This document shows positions 25,297 to 34,049 of a stretch of DNA of 61,478 nt, in pieces. The stretch covers positions 1-61,478 of the forward strand of contig JAQTYB010000003.1 of assembly GCA_028688475.1 (NCBI GenBank), given 5' to 3'. Made by a program: the position numbers and the translations under genes. Position 1 is the stretch's first letter. Each line of letters opens with the position of its first letter. The notes beneath the pieces are model-generated. The model had not been told where the DNA came from and did not search any database. It saw nothing but the letters and a program-made list of their open reading frames with translations. This DNA comes from Elusimicrobiales bacterium (GTDB taxonomy: Bacteria; Elusimicrobiota; Elusimicrobia; Elusimicrobiales; Elusimicrobiaceae).

Positions 25297-26271
25297 TTAC
25301 GTTGCAGAATTAAGCCGGTGGATATTATTTTGAACAATGTCGCGATAACAAGAAGAAGGTGCATCTGAGAAGCACTTTAGTGCTTCGCGATAACAAAACA
25401 TGGCTTCGTCGTTTTCGCCCTGTTCTTTGAATGCGTCCGCCTTCTCTTGAAGAGCAAGTCCTAGACTAGTACGCACATCTACATTATTCAATCCTAAATT
25501 TATTGCCTCTTTAAAAAAAGCTATAGCTTCGTTCAGCTTACCTAGTTCTTTAAACACGCGGCCCAGTAAATATCGCGATTCGGCATCCTTGGGCAATAAG
25601 TTATTCGCCTCACGATAGTGAGTTACAGCTTCTGTTGGTTTGCCTTGTTTTTCAAGTTCATAACCAAATTTTTTAAGTGCATGCCCCAAAAGTCTAGGGA
25701 TTTCAATATCTTCCGGCAATAGACTCTTCGCCTTTCGATAGCTCCCTATAACATCTATCAGTTTTCCTTGTTTTTCAAGTTCACCCCCCAATTTCTTTAG
25801 CGCACATCCCAAAAGTTTGGAAACCTCGGGGACAACGTTCGGCAACAGGTTCATCGCCTCACGATAGGAAGCTATAGCATCTGCAAGTTTGTTTTGCCTT
25901 TCAAATTCATGACCTAGCTTTTTCAACGCATATCCCAAAAGCTCAGAAACTTCAGAAGCGTCCTGCAACCTTTCCTTCGCCTCACGGTAGCAAGTTATAG
26001 CTCCTGTAAGTTTTCTTTCTTTCTCCAGTTTGCAACCAAGTTTTTTCAGCACATGGCCCAAAAGTCTGGAAATTTCAATAACATCATTGGGCAAAAGGAC
26101 TAGTCCCTTACGATAATCAGCTATCGCCAATTCTAGTTTGCCATGTTCTTCAAGTTCACAACAGTGCGTTTCAAGTCTGATTTTAGACTCAAATACATTT
26201 GGGACAATAGTGATATCATAATCTCCGCCGCCACCACCATCCTCATTATCAATATAATAATTGGGAGACAT
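25297..26271 (-). CDS. Tetratricopeptide-repeat protein
   Basis: 324 residues made of about six helical repeats of roughly 44-46 residues, each with an E(L)EKQGK-like turn, an A(I/V)xxYREA helix and LLGxALKKLG. The last units (KELGKLNEAIAFFKEAINLG and EQGENDEAMFCYREALKCF) are nearest the TPR consensus. No signal peptide. Composition is AT-richer than its neighbours lpxI and purB, so it may have been inserted between them. It probably acts as a protein-binding scaffold; the partner is unknown. Confidence 0.8.
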   Translation of the reverse strand: MSPNYYIDNEDGGGGGDYDITIVPNVFESKIRLETHCCELEEHGKLELAIADYRKGLVLLPNDVIEISRLLGHVLKKLGCKLEKERKLTGAITCYREAKERLQDASEVSELLGYALKKLGHEFERQNKLADAIASYREAMNLLPNVVPEVSKLLGCALKKLGGELEKQGKLIDVIGSYRKAKSLLPEDIEIPRLLGHALKKFGYELEKQGKPTEAVTHYREANNLLPKDAESRYLLGRVFKELGKLNEAIAFFKEAINLGLNNVDVRTSLGLALQEKADAFKEQGENDEAMFCYREALKCFSDAPSSCYRDIVQNNIHRLNSAT

Positions 26272-26316
26272 TATTCCCCCTCTTTTCCCCTTTGCATGGA
26301 TTTCGGAGACAGCATA

Positions 26317-27180
26317 CTATCTTGTATGTCCTTGTACGGATTCATCATCCAATCCCGTTATCGAAATGCCCTGCTTGTTTGCCATTGCCAGTACTTCGTC
26401 TTTTTCTATAATCAGCGTGCGTCCGGCTTCTACGGCGAGCGTTTTGGCGCCGGTTTTTTGCATGGACTCTATGGTGCCTTTGCCGATTACGGGGAGGTCG
26501 AAGCGGAAATCCTGTTTTTGGCGCGCCACCTTCACCACAACCAAACCGCTTTTGCCTTTGGGGAATCCGTCGTCAAGCGCGCGGCGGTAGATGTCGCCGG
26601 CGCGCAGTATGCAGGCGTCGGTGCCTTCCATGCCTTCCAGCGCGACGACTGACATATCCGCCAGCACGGCGGTCAACCCTACGTCCATGCGGGAAAGTTC
26701 TTTAGCGATTTTCCAGCCCAGCGCGATATTGCTTAGCTGGATTTTGTCCGGTTTCGCTTTCGTAAGCGAACCGTTGGGGGCGAGCAAATGCTCCAGAAAA
26801 GTGGCGGAGCTTACCAGTTCGATGCCGTCTCGCTTCAACTCGTCGGCAATCGCGCCGAGGATAGTTTGCGCGCGCATGTCTTTTAGAAGCGCCAGCACCT
26901 TCGCGCCGCGCAAATCGGGCATGACGCCGCCGAAAATGGAGCTATGCCGCACCAGCCCCGACATGGCGGTTCTGGCGACGCCGTTTTTGGTGAAAAAATT
27001 TATCGGCCCCGAAATCTGGCCCAGCCTGAAATACTCCACCGAGGCGGCGATACCCTCCAGTTCCGGCGAGGTGACGCCTTTTATGCCCGCGACATAGACT
27101 TCGCAGCCGTTGCGGACGGCCTCTTTGGCGAAAAGCACGGGGAATTTGCCCGCGCCGGCTATAAGGCCTATCTTATTCAT
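26317..27180 (-). CDS. lpxI: UDP-2,3-diacylglucosamine pyrophosphatase LpxI
   Basis: 287 residues, DUF1009/LpxI family. MNKIGLIAGAGKFPVLFAKEA, the LGQI...FFTKNGV region, ALLKDMRAQTILGAIADELKRDGIEL, the AVLADMSVVALEGMEGTDACI segment and KVARQKQDFRFDLPVIG are characteristic. Hydrolyses UDP-diacylglucosamine to lipid X, replacing LpxH. Its start overlaps the lpxA 3' end by 8 bp; last gene of the lipid A cluster. Confidence 0.92.
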   Translation of the reverse strand: MNKIGLIAGAGKFPVLFAKEAVRNGCEVYVAGIKGVTSPELEGIAASVEYFRLGQISGPINFFTKNGVARTAMSGLVRHSSIFGGVMPDLRGAKVLALLKDMRAQTILGAIADELKRDGIELVSSATFLEHLLAPNGSLTKAKPDKIQLSNIALGWKIAKELSRMDVGLTAVLADMSVVALEGMEGTDACILRAGDIYRRALDDGFPKGKSGLVVVKVARQKQDFRFDLPVIGKGTIESMQKTGAKTLAVEAGRTLIIEKDEVLAMANKQGISITGLDDESVQGHTR

Positions 27181-27988
27181 CCGCCTCGTCTTCCGCCGCG
27201 CCCGCCAGCCGCATTCTCGGACGCATGACGCCGCGCTTGGAAGTTTCGCAGAAAGAAACGAAAAGCTGCGCTTCGGGCGATAGCCGGGTTTCCTTTAGTT
27301 TCGCTATCGCATCCGTGAGCCGCAGCCCCGAAAAGAACAGCGTCTTGTAAGCGTCCTTCACGTTTTTGATATTTTCACGCGCGACGCCGTTGCGCCGCAT
27401 CCCGATGGCGTTTAGGCCGACGAGCTTTGCCCGGTCGCCCTGAGCGCGGCAGTAGGGCGGCACGTCGAGGTTCGCCATCGCGCCGCCTGTGACCATGGCG
27501 AGCGTACCAACGCGCGTGAACTGATGTACGGCGGCGAGGCCCGATATAAGCGCCTTGTCCCCCACCTCGCAATGCCCCGCCAGCGCGGCGCTGTTGACCA
27601 TAATCACGCCGTCGCCCACCAGCCCGTCGTGGGCGACGTGGGAGTTCGCCATGAACATGCAGTTGCTGCCGATTTTGGTAATCCATTCCGGCTTGCTGGC
27701 GCGGTGCAGCGAGACGCCTTCGCGGATAAAATTATTGTCGCCGATGATTATTCCGGTTCTTTCGCCCTTGTAGCAAAAATCCTGCGCGGGGGTGCCGATG
27801 CAGGCGAGGCCGGTTATCTGGTTGTTTTTGCCTATCTCTGCGAATTCGATTATGCAATGCGGCCCGACGCGGGTTCCCGCGCCGATTTTAACGCCTTCGC
27901 CGATTACGGTATATGGGCCTATTTCCGCGCCGTCGGCGAGCTCCGCCGAGGGATGTACGACCGCGGTCTGATGTATTTTGGCAGTCAT
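27173..27988 (-). CDS. lpxA: UDP-GlcNAc acyltransferase LpxA
   Basis: 271 residues of left-handed beta-helix hexapeptide repeats, followed by a helical C-terminus (RENIKNVKDAYKTLFFSGL). The catalytic His is probably His120 in SHVAHD; IREGVSLHRAS and GLNAIGMRRNGV match LpxA. First step of lipid A synthesis. Separated from fabZ by 1 nt. Confidence 0.94.
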   Translation of the reverse strand: MTAKIHQTAVVHPSAELADGAEIGPYTVIGEGVKIGAGTRVGPHCIIEFAEIGKNNQITGLACIGTPAQDFCYKGERTGIIIGDNNFIREGVSLHRASKPEWITKIGSNCMFMANSHVAHDGLVGDGVIMVNSAALAGHCEVGDKALISGLAAVHQFTRVGTLAMVTGGAMANLDVPPYCRAQGDRAKLVGLNAIGMRRNGVARENIKNVKDAYKTLFFSGLRLTDAIAKLKETRLSPEAQLFVSFCETSKRGVMRPRMRLAGAAEDEADE

Positions 27989-27989
27989 G

Positions 27990-28481
27990 TCAGCGTGCGT
28001 CTCCTTCGGACAATATGAAAGTCATGTCCGCCTCGGCGGCGAGCTTGCCGCCGGCGTAAACCTCGCCGTGCGCGCGGCCAGCTTTGGCGAGGCGGGTTAT
28101 TTCCACCGCCATTTTCAAAACGTCGCCGGGAATCACCATCTGTCGGAATTTGGCGTTATCTATCGCCAGAAAAAAAGCGTTTCTGCCCCGGAACTGCTCC
28201 AGGCTCATCACCATCGAGGCGCAGGTTTGCGCCATAGCCTCCAGCATAAGCACGCCGGGCATGATGGGATTGCCGGGGAAATGCCCCTGAAAAAACGGCT
28301 CGTTGACCGTTACGCATTTGACGCCGACGCCGTATTTTCTCTCCACAACTATTTCCACGCGGTCCACCAGCAGGAAGGGCGGACGGTGAGGGATGGCGGC
28401 GAGGATATCCGTTATTTTCATGATGCGAACCGGCGTGGCGGCAAGCAGAAACTCGAGATTTTTATTTTCTGTTTCGCTCAT
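27990..28481 (-). CDS. fabZ: 3-hydroxyacyl-ACP dehydratase FabZ
   Basis: 163 residues, hot-dog fold. PHRPPFLLVDRV and FFQGHFPGNPIMPGVLMLEAMAQ hold the catalytic His67 and Glu81. The first 20 residues are longer than usual. A second ATG (MKITDIL) would give a standard N-terminus, but AGAGGTG lies before the first. Placed between lpxC and lpxA, as in many Gram-negative clusters (in some organisms fused to lpxC). Confidence 0.93.
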   Translation of the reverse strand: MSETENKNLEFLLAATPVRIMKITDILAAIPHRPPFLLVDRVEIVVERKYGVGVKCVTVNEPFFQGHFPGNPIMPGVLMLEAMAQTCASMVMSLEQFRGRNAFFLAIDNAKFRQMVIPGDVLKMAVEITRLAKAGRAHGEVYAGGKLAAEADMTFILSEGDAR

Positions 28482-28489
28482 AGCACCTC

Positions 28490-29320
28490 TTAAATAGATT
28501 GCAGCAATTGCCGCGCGAATTTCACGTTATGCGCGTGTCCGCCGCATGTCGCGGATATTTTCATCCGCTCAAGGCGTTTGCCGGCCAGCATGAAATCGCC
28601 AATCATGTCCAGCAGCTTGTGGCGCACCGCTTCGTCGGAAAACCGCAATCCATCCTTTGCCAGAAAGCCCGTTTTCGTGATGATGACCGCGTTTTCAAGC
28701 GAGCCGCCTTTTGCCAGCCCGGCTTTGCGCAAGGCTTCTATTTCTTCCTCGAAACCGAAAGTGCGCGCGGGCGCGATTTCTTTAATGTACGCCTCGCGGG
28801 TGAAAACCAGCGAAAATTCCTGCCTGCTCACCAGCGGATGCGGCGAAATGAATGTGCAGGAATATTCAAGCCGTCCCGCCGGCTCTGCGCGGTAATATGC
28901 CTGCCCGTCGCGGTACTCGACGGGGTTTTTGACGGCGAACGGTTGAACCGCCCGCGCCTCATAACTCGCCGTGCCCGCGGTTTCCAGCGCGCGGACAAAC
29001 CCGATGGCGGAGCCGTCCAGCGCGGGCGGCTCGGGGCCGTCCATGAAAATATCGGCGTCGTCCACTTCAAAAGCCGCCAATGCGGACAGCACATGCTCGA
29101 CGGTGAAAACCTCGCAGCCGCCGCCCGACAAATTGGTGCCGCGCACCGTGGAGCGGACATTTTCCAGCCGCGCTGACACGGGAACGCTGTCTTTTATATC
29201 CGTACGGAAAAAACGTATTCCGGCGGATTCGCGCGACGGACGCAGTTCGAGCGAGCAGCGCGCTCCGGTATGCAGCCCCGTCCCTTCAAGCCGTGCGGCG
29301 GTTCGCAGCGTGGTCCGCAT
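28490..29320 (-). CDS. lpxC: UDP-3-O-acyl-GlcNAc deacetylase LpxC
   Basis: 276 residues. GTGLHTGARC start, FTVEHVLSAL (zinc His76) and RHKLLDMIGDF (zinc His and Asp, HxxxD) identify LpxC. First committed step of lipid A synthesis. Two-base gap from lpxD upstream. No regulatory C-terminal extension of the E. coli kind is evident. Confidence 0.95.
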   Translation of the reverse strand: MRTTLRTAARLEGTGLHTGARCSLELRPSRESAGIRFFRTDIKDSVPVSARLENVRSTVRGTNLSGGGCEVFTVEHVLSALAAFEVDDADIFMDGPEPPALDGSAIGFVRALETAGTASYEARAVQPFAVKNPVEYRDGQAYYRAEPAGRLEYSCTFISPHPLVSRQEFSLVFTREAYIKEIAPARTFGFEEEIEALRKAGLAKGGSLENAVIITKTGFLAKDGLRFSDEAVRHKLLDMIGDFMLAGKRLERMKISATCGGHAHNVKFARQLLQSI

Positions 29321-29323
29321 CGG

Positions 29324-30355
29324 TTATTTCGCCTCGGACTGCTTTTTGAGCTTCTTGAAAAAGTCGTACATCTCGGGCAGCTTGTTTATAATCGCCAGTA
29401 TTTTGAACGCCTGCCTGTGCGGGCGGGCCGGCACGCCAAACAGTACGCTTTTCTCCGGCACGTCGTGCATCACGCCGGAGCCGGCGGTTATGACGGAATA
29501 GCTGCCGATATTTACATGGTCCACCACGCCCACCTGTCCGGCGATGACCACGCCGTCGCCCAGAGTGCACGAACCGGCGATTCCCGCCTGCGCGACGATT
29601 ATGCAGTCCTTGCCGATGCGCACGTTGTGCGCAATTTGCACCTGATTGTCTATTTTGGTGCCCGCGCCGATGCGCGTTTCTGTCAGAGCGGCGCGGTCTA
29701 TGGCGGTGAGAGCGCCGATTTCGACATCGTTTTCAATTACCACGCGGCCCAGTTGGGGAATTTTTTCGTGGCGGCCTTCATGCTGGATATAGCCGAAGCC
29801 GTCGGCCCCGATTACGGAATTGGGATGGATTATAACCCTGTCGCCCGCCGTGCAGTTTTCGCGCAGCACGACGCCGGGATAAAAAAGGCAGTTTCTGCCC
29901 ACGACGGCGTTTTCGCCGATGAAACAGTTGGGATAAAGGACTGTCCCTTCGCCGACGCGGGCGTTTTTTTCCACCACGCAATGCGCCCCGACGGACGCGC
30001 CCGCGCCGATTTGCGCCGAAACGTCCACCACGGCGGAGGGATGAATCCCAGGCGCGCGTTTGGGCGACAGTTCCTCCGCGAATTTGCGCATCACGAGCGT
30101 GAAAGCCAGCTGCGGATTGGCGGCGTAAACCACGCCGCCTTTGCAGGCGCGCGGCGCGCCTTTGGCGGCAAGCGGCAGGATGACGCAGGAGGCCTTCACG
30201 TCGTCAAGCCGGATTTTGCCGGATAAATCGGAAATATACGCGAGTTCGCCTTCGCCCGCTTTTTCAGCCGGCGCGAGGCCGGTTATTTCCAGCGCGGGGT
30301 TGCCGTCCGGCTCTCCGCCGGTGATGGCGGCTACTTCGGAAAGTGTCAGTTTCAT
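29324..30355 (-). CDS. lpxD: UDP-3-O-acylglucosamine N-acyltransferase LpxD
   Basis: 343 residues. N-terminal uridine-binding domain ([15 protein letters not shown] through [10 protein letters not shown]) followed by hexapeptide repeats. [23 protein letters not shown] holds the catalytic His. The ATG at 30355 overlaps the ompH stop (ATGA), which decides the start. Follows bamA-ompH, the classical order. Confidence 0.94.
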   Translation of the reverse strand: MKLTLSEVAAITGGEPDGNPALEITGLAPAEKAGEGELAYISDLSGKIRLDDVKASCVILPLAAKGAPRACKGGVVYAANPQLAFTLVMRKFAEELSPKRAPGIHPSAVVDVSAQIGAGASVGAHCVVEKNARVGEGTVLYPNCFIGENAVVGRNCLFYPGVVLRENCTAGDRVIIHPNSVIGADGFGYIQHEGRHEKIPQLGRVVIENDVEIGALTAIDRAALTETRIGAGTKIDNQVQIAHNVRIGKDCIIVAQAGIAGSCTLGDGVVIAGQVGVVDHVNIGSYSVITAGSGVMHDVPEKSVLFGVPARPHRQAFKILAIINKLPEMYDFFKKLKKQSEAK

Positions 30356-31260
30356 GGCGCTCCGCGCTCCTGCTCTTCGCAACTGAGCTTGTCGAGCAGC
30401 TTCGAGGTCAGGTCAACCGCGTTCTGGCCGTAAAGCGTGCTTTTCTTGTCCACGACCACGCTCAGATGCTCCGCGATGGCGAGTTCGCGCAGCGCGAAAT
30501 ATATTTTACCGAGAATAATCTCGGAACGCTTGCCTTCGAGGTCCACAAGCTCTTTTTCGGTTTTTTTCCGGTAATCCTTGAGCAGCGCCTCGCGGGCGGA
30601 GATATCGCTCCGCGCGGTTGAAATCGCGCCGTCAAGCCCTTCCAGCGTGTCTGTGTCGGCGGACAAGGGCAGCGCGCACTCCGCGCCGGAAGAGACCGCC
30701 ACCGCCTGCGCGCCGGCGTCAAACAAATTTTGTCCTGATACTGTTGCAGTCCCGGCGGCGACGGCGGTTTTATAAACCGGCGAGGCGGTTTCCGTCGTCA
30801 CGACAGCCGCCGTGGAAACCGGCACCGGGACCGCGGCGCTTGAAACCGCAGGACCCTGGGCCGGCGCAATCGCCGGCATTGCGGAAATGTACGCGCCGGA
30901 CACGGAAGCGGTCGAAACAGGCGCCCCGGCTGACGCCGCCGTGGAAACCGCCGGCGCAGCCTCCGCTTCCTTAGCCCTGCGGACGAACTCTTTTCTCTTT
31001 TCGGAAAGCACGGCCAGTTTTTGCCGGAGCGCGGACAACTCCTCGCGTTTCAGCCCGAGGAAAGCCTTTTTGTCTTTCAGCAGCAGGCTGAATTCCTCGC
31101 GGGCTTTGACGGTTTCGGGATGCTCCTTGAAAACGCGCTCCATGTCCACAAAGCCCACGCTGCCGGAAGCGCCCCGGTTTTCCTCAAGGCTGATTTCAAG
31201 CGCGCCCGCGCCGGCGGCGCAGGCGGCTGTTAAAAACAGGGCGATGATTGCGTGTTTCAT
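30352..31260 (-). CDS. OmpH/Skp-family periplasmic chaperone with large insertion
   Basis: 302 residues, nearly twice typical Skp. Signal peptide 1-20, then [15 protein letters not shown] (Skp beta strand and start of helix) and a coiled-coil arm to about 100. Residues about 101-205 are a low-complexity insertion rich in Ala, Ser, Val, Thr and Pro with repeated VSTA-like words. The second coiled-coil arm (about 206-260) and the closing strand [20 protein letters not shown] follow. The insertion sits where the Skp tentacle tip would be. Between bamA and lpxD, consistent with outer membrane protein assembly. Confidence 0.87.
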   Translation of the reverse strand: MKHAIIALFLTAACAAGAGALEISLEENRGASGSVGFVDMERVFKEHPETVKAREEFSLLLKDKKAFLGLKREELSALRQKLAVLSEKRKEFVRRAKEAEAAPAVSTAASAGAPVSTASVSGAYISAMPAIAPAQGPAVSSAAVPVPVSTAAVVTTETASPVYKTAVAAGTATVSGQNLFDAGAQAVAVSSGAECALPLSADTDTLEGLDGAISTARSDISAREALLKDYRKKTEKELVDLEGKRSEIILGKIYFALRELAIAEHLSVVVDKKSTLYGQNAVDLTSKLLDKLSCEEQERGAP

Positions 31261-31261
31261 G

Positions 31262-33781
31262 TCAGAATAGGTTCCCAATGGTGAAGTAGAGCTGCGACAC
31301 CTGCTCGCCGGACTTGTGGTTGAAGCCGTACCCCCAGTCGAGCCGTATCGGGAAGGCGGGGGTGGTGAAGCGTATCCCGAACCCCGCGCCGGTTTTAAGC
31401 TGGTTTGTGGAGGAGCCCACCTGCATGCTCACGTCGTTGAGATTGTTCCAGTCGTTGCCCATGTCGAAGAAGAAGGCGCCTTGTATGATGGTGCGCTTTC
31501 TCTCGCGCGCGATGGGAAAACGCAGCTCCGTGTTGAAGACGTAGAACACCGTGCCGCCGTTGGGCGGGCCGACCTGGCCGTTGTTGTCGTAGCCGCGTAT
31601 GGTGTCTTGCCCGCCGAGGAAATACCTTTCATACACCGGCACGTCCGCGGTGTCGCCGTAGCGGCCCAGCAGGCCGAACCGGTTGGAGAACGCCCACACG
31701 AGCGGGTAATCCCCTATGGAGAACAGCTTGTAGTTGAAGCTGGACGCCAGCGAGCCTTTGTACAGGTTCACCTGCCCGAGCAGCGGCCCGCCGGAGAGTT
31801 CGCCGCTTACCGAGTTGCGCCAGCCGCGGGTGGGGTCCCAGATATTGTCGCGCGTGTCCACGGCGAGCTCCGCCGAGATTTTGGAAGTGGTGCTGGTGCC
31901 TTCCATGATGAGGCCCTGGTATATGTCCTGCACGTTGCTTACGTTCACCTGCTCGTAGGAATAGGCGAGATTGAGTTGGTATTTGTCGTCCTCGAAGCGG
32001 GGGCCGAGCCGCAGTCTGCCGCCAACGCGGTGGTCCGTGTAGGCGTTGGTGGAGGTGCCGTAGGGGCGCAGGCGGCGCGTGTCGTAAACGTCGACGCCGA
32101 AGCTTATCGGCTTGTCCTTCACCCAGGGCGTGGTCCAGCTCACGGAATAATCCAGCACGCGCGCGCCGAACTGCCAGCGCAGCGCCAGTTTCTGCGCCCT
32201 GCCGAAGAGGTTCATGTGCTGCACGGAAACGTCGCCGAAAAGCCCGTCCACCGACGAGACGGACGCGCCCAGCGTGAGCATCCCCGGTTTTCCCTCCGCC
32301 ACGTCGAAAGCCAGGTCCACCTTGTCGGGGTCCGCCGTGGGGGAGATGTCTATCGCCACGTCGTCGAGGAAGCCGAGGTTCATCAGTTTTTCCTGGCTGC
32401 GGCGGATTTTAGAGGAGCGGAAAATGTCGCCCTCTCTCACCGTTATCTCGCGGCGCAGCACGTAGGTCCTGGTGGCTTTGTTGCCGCCCACGTCAACGTG
32501 GTCTATATAGACGATATTGTTTTCGACGATGTCGAAGGTGACGTCAAGCGCGCCGGTGGCGGCGTTGAAATTCTTCTGCGGCTTGACGGAGGCTTTGAGG
32601 TAGCCGATATCTGCGTATTTTTCCTGAAGGGCGCGTATGGTGTCGTCAAAATGTTCCTGCTTGAAGATTTTGCCTTTTTTATACTCGATTGCGCGCGCCA
32701 GGTCGGTGCTTTTGAGCACCAGATTGCCGCTGAAAGCGGTTTCGCCGAAGAGCGATTTGGGGCCCTCGGCGACGGTGTGGCGGATATATACCTCGCTCTG
32801 GTCGGCGTTGAAGGTCACCGAGGATTCCGTGATTTTGAAGTCGTAATAACCGTCGTTGAGATAGAACGTCTCGACGCTTTTTTTGTCCTCCGCCATGTCG
32901 GAGGGCGTGTAAATCCTGCCGGGGCGGTTTTTGGTTTCCTTTATGAGCTTTTTCTGCGGATAGCCCGCCGCGCCGTCGAACACGGCGGTTTTGACGCGCG
33001 CCTGCGCGCCTTCCGACACAGTGATTTTGACGTTCACCGTGCCTTTTTTGGGGCCGGGCTCGGCGGCGAAATCGGCTTTCGCGTTTATGTAACCTTTCTC
33101 GGAGTATTTGTCCTTGATTTTGCGGATATCCTCGATGAGTTTCACCTCGTCGTAGGAGTCGCCTTCCTTGAGCGTCATTTCGTCAAGCAGCGTGCCTTTG
33201 GAGACTTTCTTGCGGCCAGTGAAGCTGATATCCTCGACCAGCGGACGCTCGGTGAGGCGGTAAATGACTTTATGGCAGGGATAGCTTGCGGTATCATGTC
33301 TGGCGCTCATGGTGTCCTCCATGCGGGTTATGTCCACCAGCGCTTTGGAAAAATTGCCGAGGCCCACCAGCGCCTGAATGTCTTTATTGATATCGCCCTG
33401 CTCGTAAAACTCGCCTTTTCTGGCTTTGACGTGCTTGGTTATCACCTTCTCCTTGACGTTGACGAGGCCCTCGGACTCTACACGGCAAACCATCCACGGC
33501 CCGTCGCCGATGGAAACGGTGTCGGCGTCCGCGGGTTTCGCCGCGGCGGCGCTTGTGGAGACAGCCAGAGCCCGCTGCTCCGCTGTCTGCTGCGTGGAAA
33601 CGATTACCGGCTGTTCGGAAACGGCCCCGGTGGAAACCGGCGCGGCGGGCGCAGGGACGGCGTACGGAACTGAGGCGGACGGCGGCGCGGCATTGCCGCC
33701 TCCCGCAACCGGAGAGGCGGGGCCCTGGGCCAAAACGGGAACAGACAGCATCAGCAGCGAAACAGCGGCGAAAATGTTCAT
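31262..33781 (-). CDS. bamA: Outer membrane assembly factor BamA
   Basis: 839 residues. Signal peptide ending near VLA, an Ala/Pro/Ser/Val/Thr-rich linker (about 20-90, with VST words like those in OmpH), POTRA domains (about 95-480; EDISFTGRKKVSKGTLL and HVDVGGNKATRTYVLRREI are typical starts) and a 16-strand barrel at the C-terminus. FFLGGQDTIRGYDNN is close to the VRGF/Y motif of Omp85, and RFPI...FDMGN plus the F-terminal strand fit. Overlaps nothing; the ompH start lies 1 nt downstream. Confidence 0.95.
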   Translation of the reverse strand: MNIFAAVSLLMLSVPVLAQGPASPVAGGGNAAPPSASVPYAVPAPAAPVSTGAVSEQPVIVSTQQTAEQRALAVSTSAAAAKPADADTVSIGDGPWMVCRVESEGLVNVKEKVITKHVKARKGEFYEQGDINKDIQALVGLGNFSKALVDITRMEDTMSARHDTASYPCHKVIYRLTERPLVEDISFTGRKKVSKGTLLDEMTLKEGDSYDEVKLIEDIRKIKDKYSEKGYINAKADFAAEPGPKKGTVNVKITVSEGAQARVKTAVFDGAAGYPQKKLIKETKNRPGRIYTPSDMAEDKKSVETFYLNDGYYDFKITESSVTFNADQSEVYIRHTVAEGPKSLFGETAFSGNLVLKSTDLARAIEYKKGKIFKQEHFDDTIRALQEKYADIGYLKASVKPQKNFNAATGALDVTFDIVENNIVYIDHVDVGGNKATRTYVLRREITVREGDIFRSSKIRRSQEKLMNLGFLDDVAIDISPTADPDKVDLAFDVAEGKPGMLTLGASVSSVDGLFGDVSVQHMNLFGRAQKLALRWQFGARVLDYSVSWTTPWVKDKPISFGVDVYDTRRLRPYGTSTNAYTDHRVGGRLRLGPRFEDDKYQLNLAYSYEQVNVSNVQDIYQGLIMEGTSTTSKISAELAVDTRDNIWDPTRGWRNSVSGELSGGPLLGQVNLYKGSLASSFNYKLFSIGDYPLVWAFSNRFGLLGRYGDTADVPVYERYFLGGQDTIRGYDNNGQVGPPNGGTVFYVFNTELRFPIARERKRTIIQGAFFFDMGNDWNNLNDVSMQVGSSTNQLKTGAGFGIRFTTPAFPIRLDWGYGFNHKSGEQVSQLYFTIGNLF

Positions 33782-34049
33782 TTAGCGGGGTATCCTAGTC
33801 ATGCGGGAAGCGGTAACATCCGTTTTGGATAGCGGCCAGTTAACGACTGCTACCATTATATACAAATATCAGGAGCAAGTGACGGCCACCTGCAAAACCA
33901 CGTGCAAAGCGAGCCGCCCTGAGCCCCTCGCTATAGCTTACGGCAAAAACCGGGAAAAAGTTACAACTTTCATGGCAACAAAGCCTGGAGTTGTTGAAAT
34001 AAGGGTTCGTTTTCCATTTTTACCACGTTGTTGCCGGCAAAGAACTTTG
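33782..34049. other. Intergenic region upstream of bamA
   Basis: 268 bp between the end of the membrane protein gene and the bamA start, both on the minus strand. It probably holds the promoter of the bamA-ompH-lpx operon. I see no terminator or repeat that I can support. The plus-strand open frame here is not a convincing gene. Confidence 0.4.

Noticed and set aside
31316..33673. 785-codon plus-strand frame opposite bamA
   Set aside because: Val/Gly/Arg-rich antisense product with no domain; produced by codon bias of bamA.
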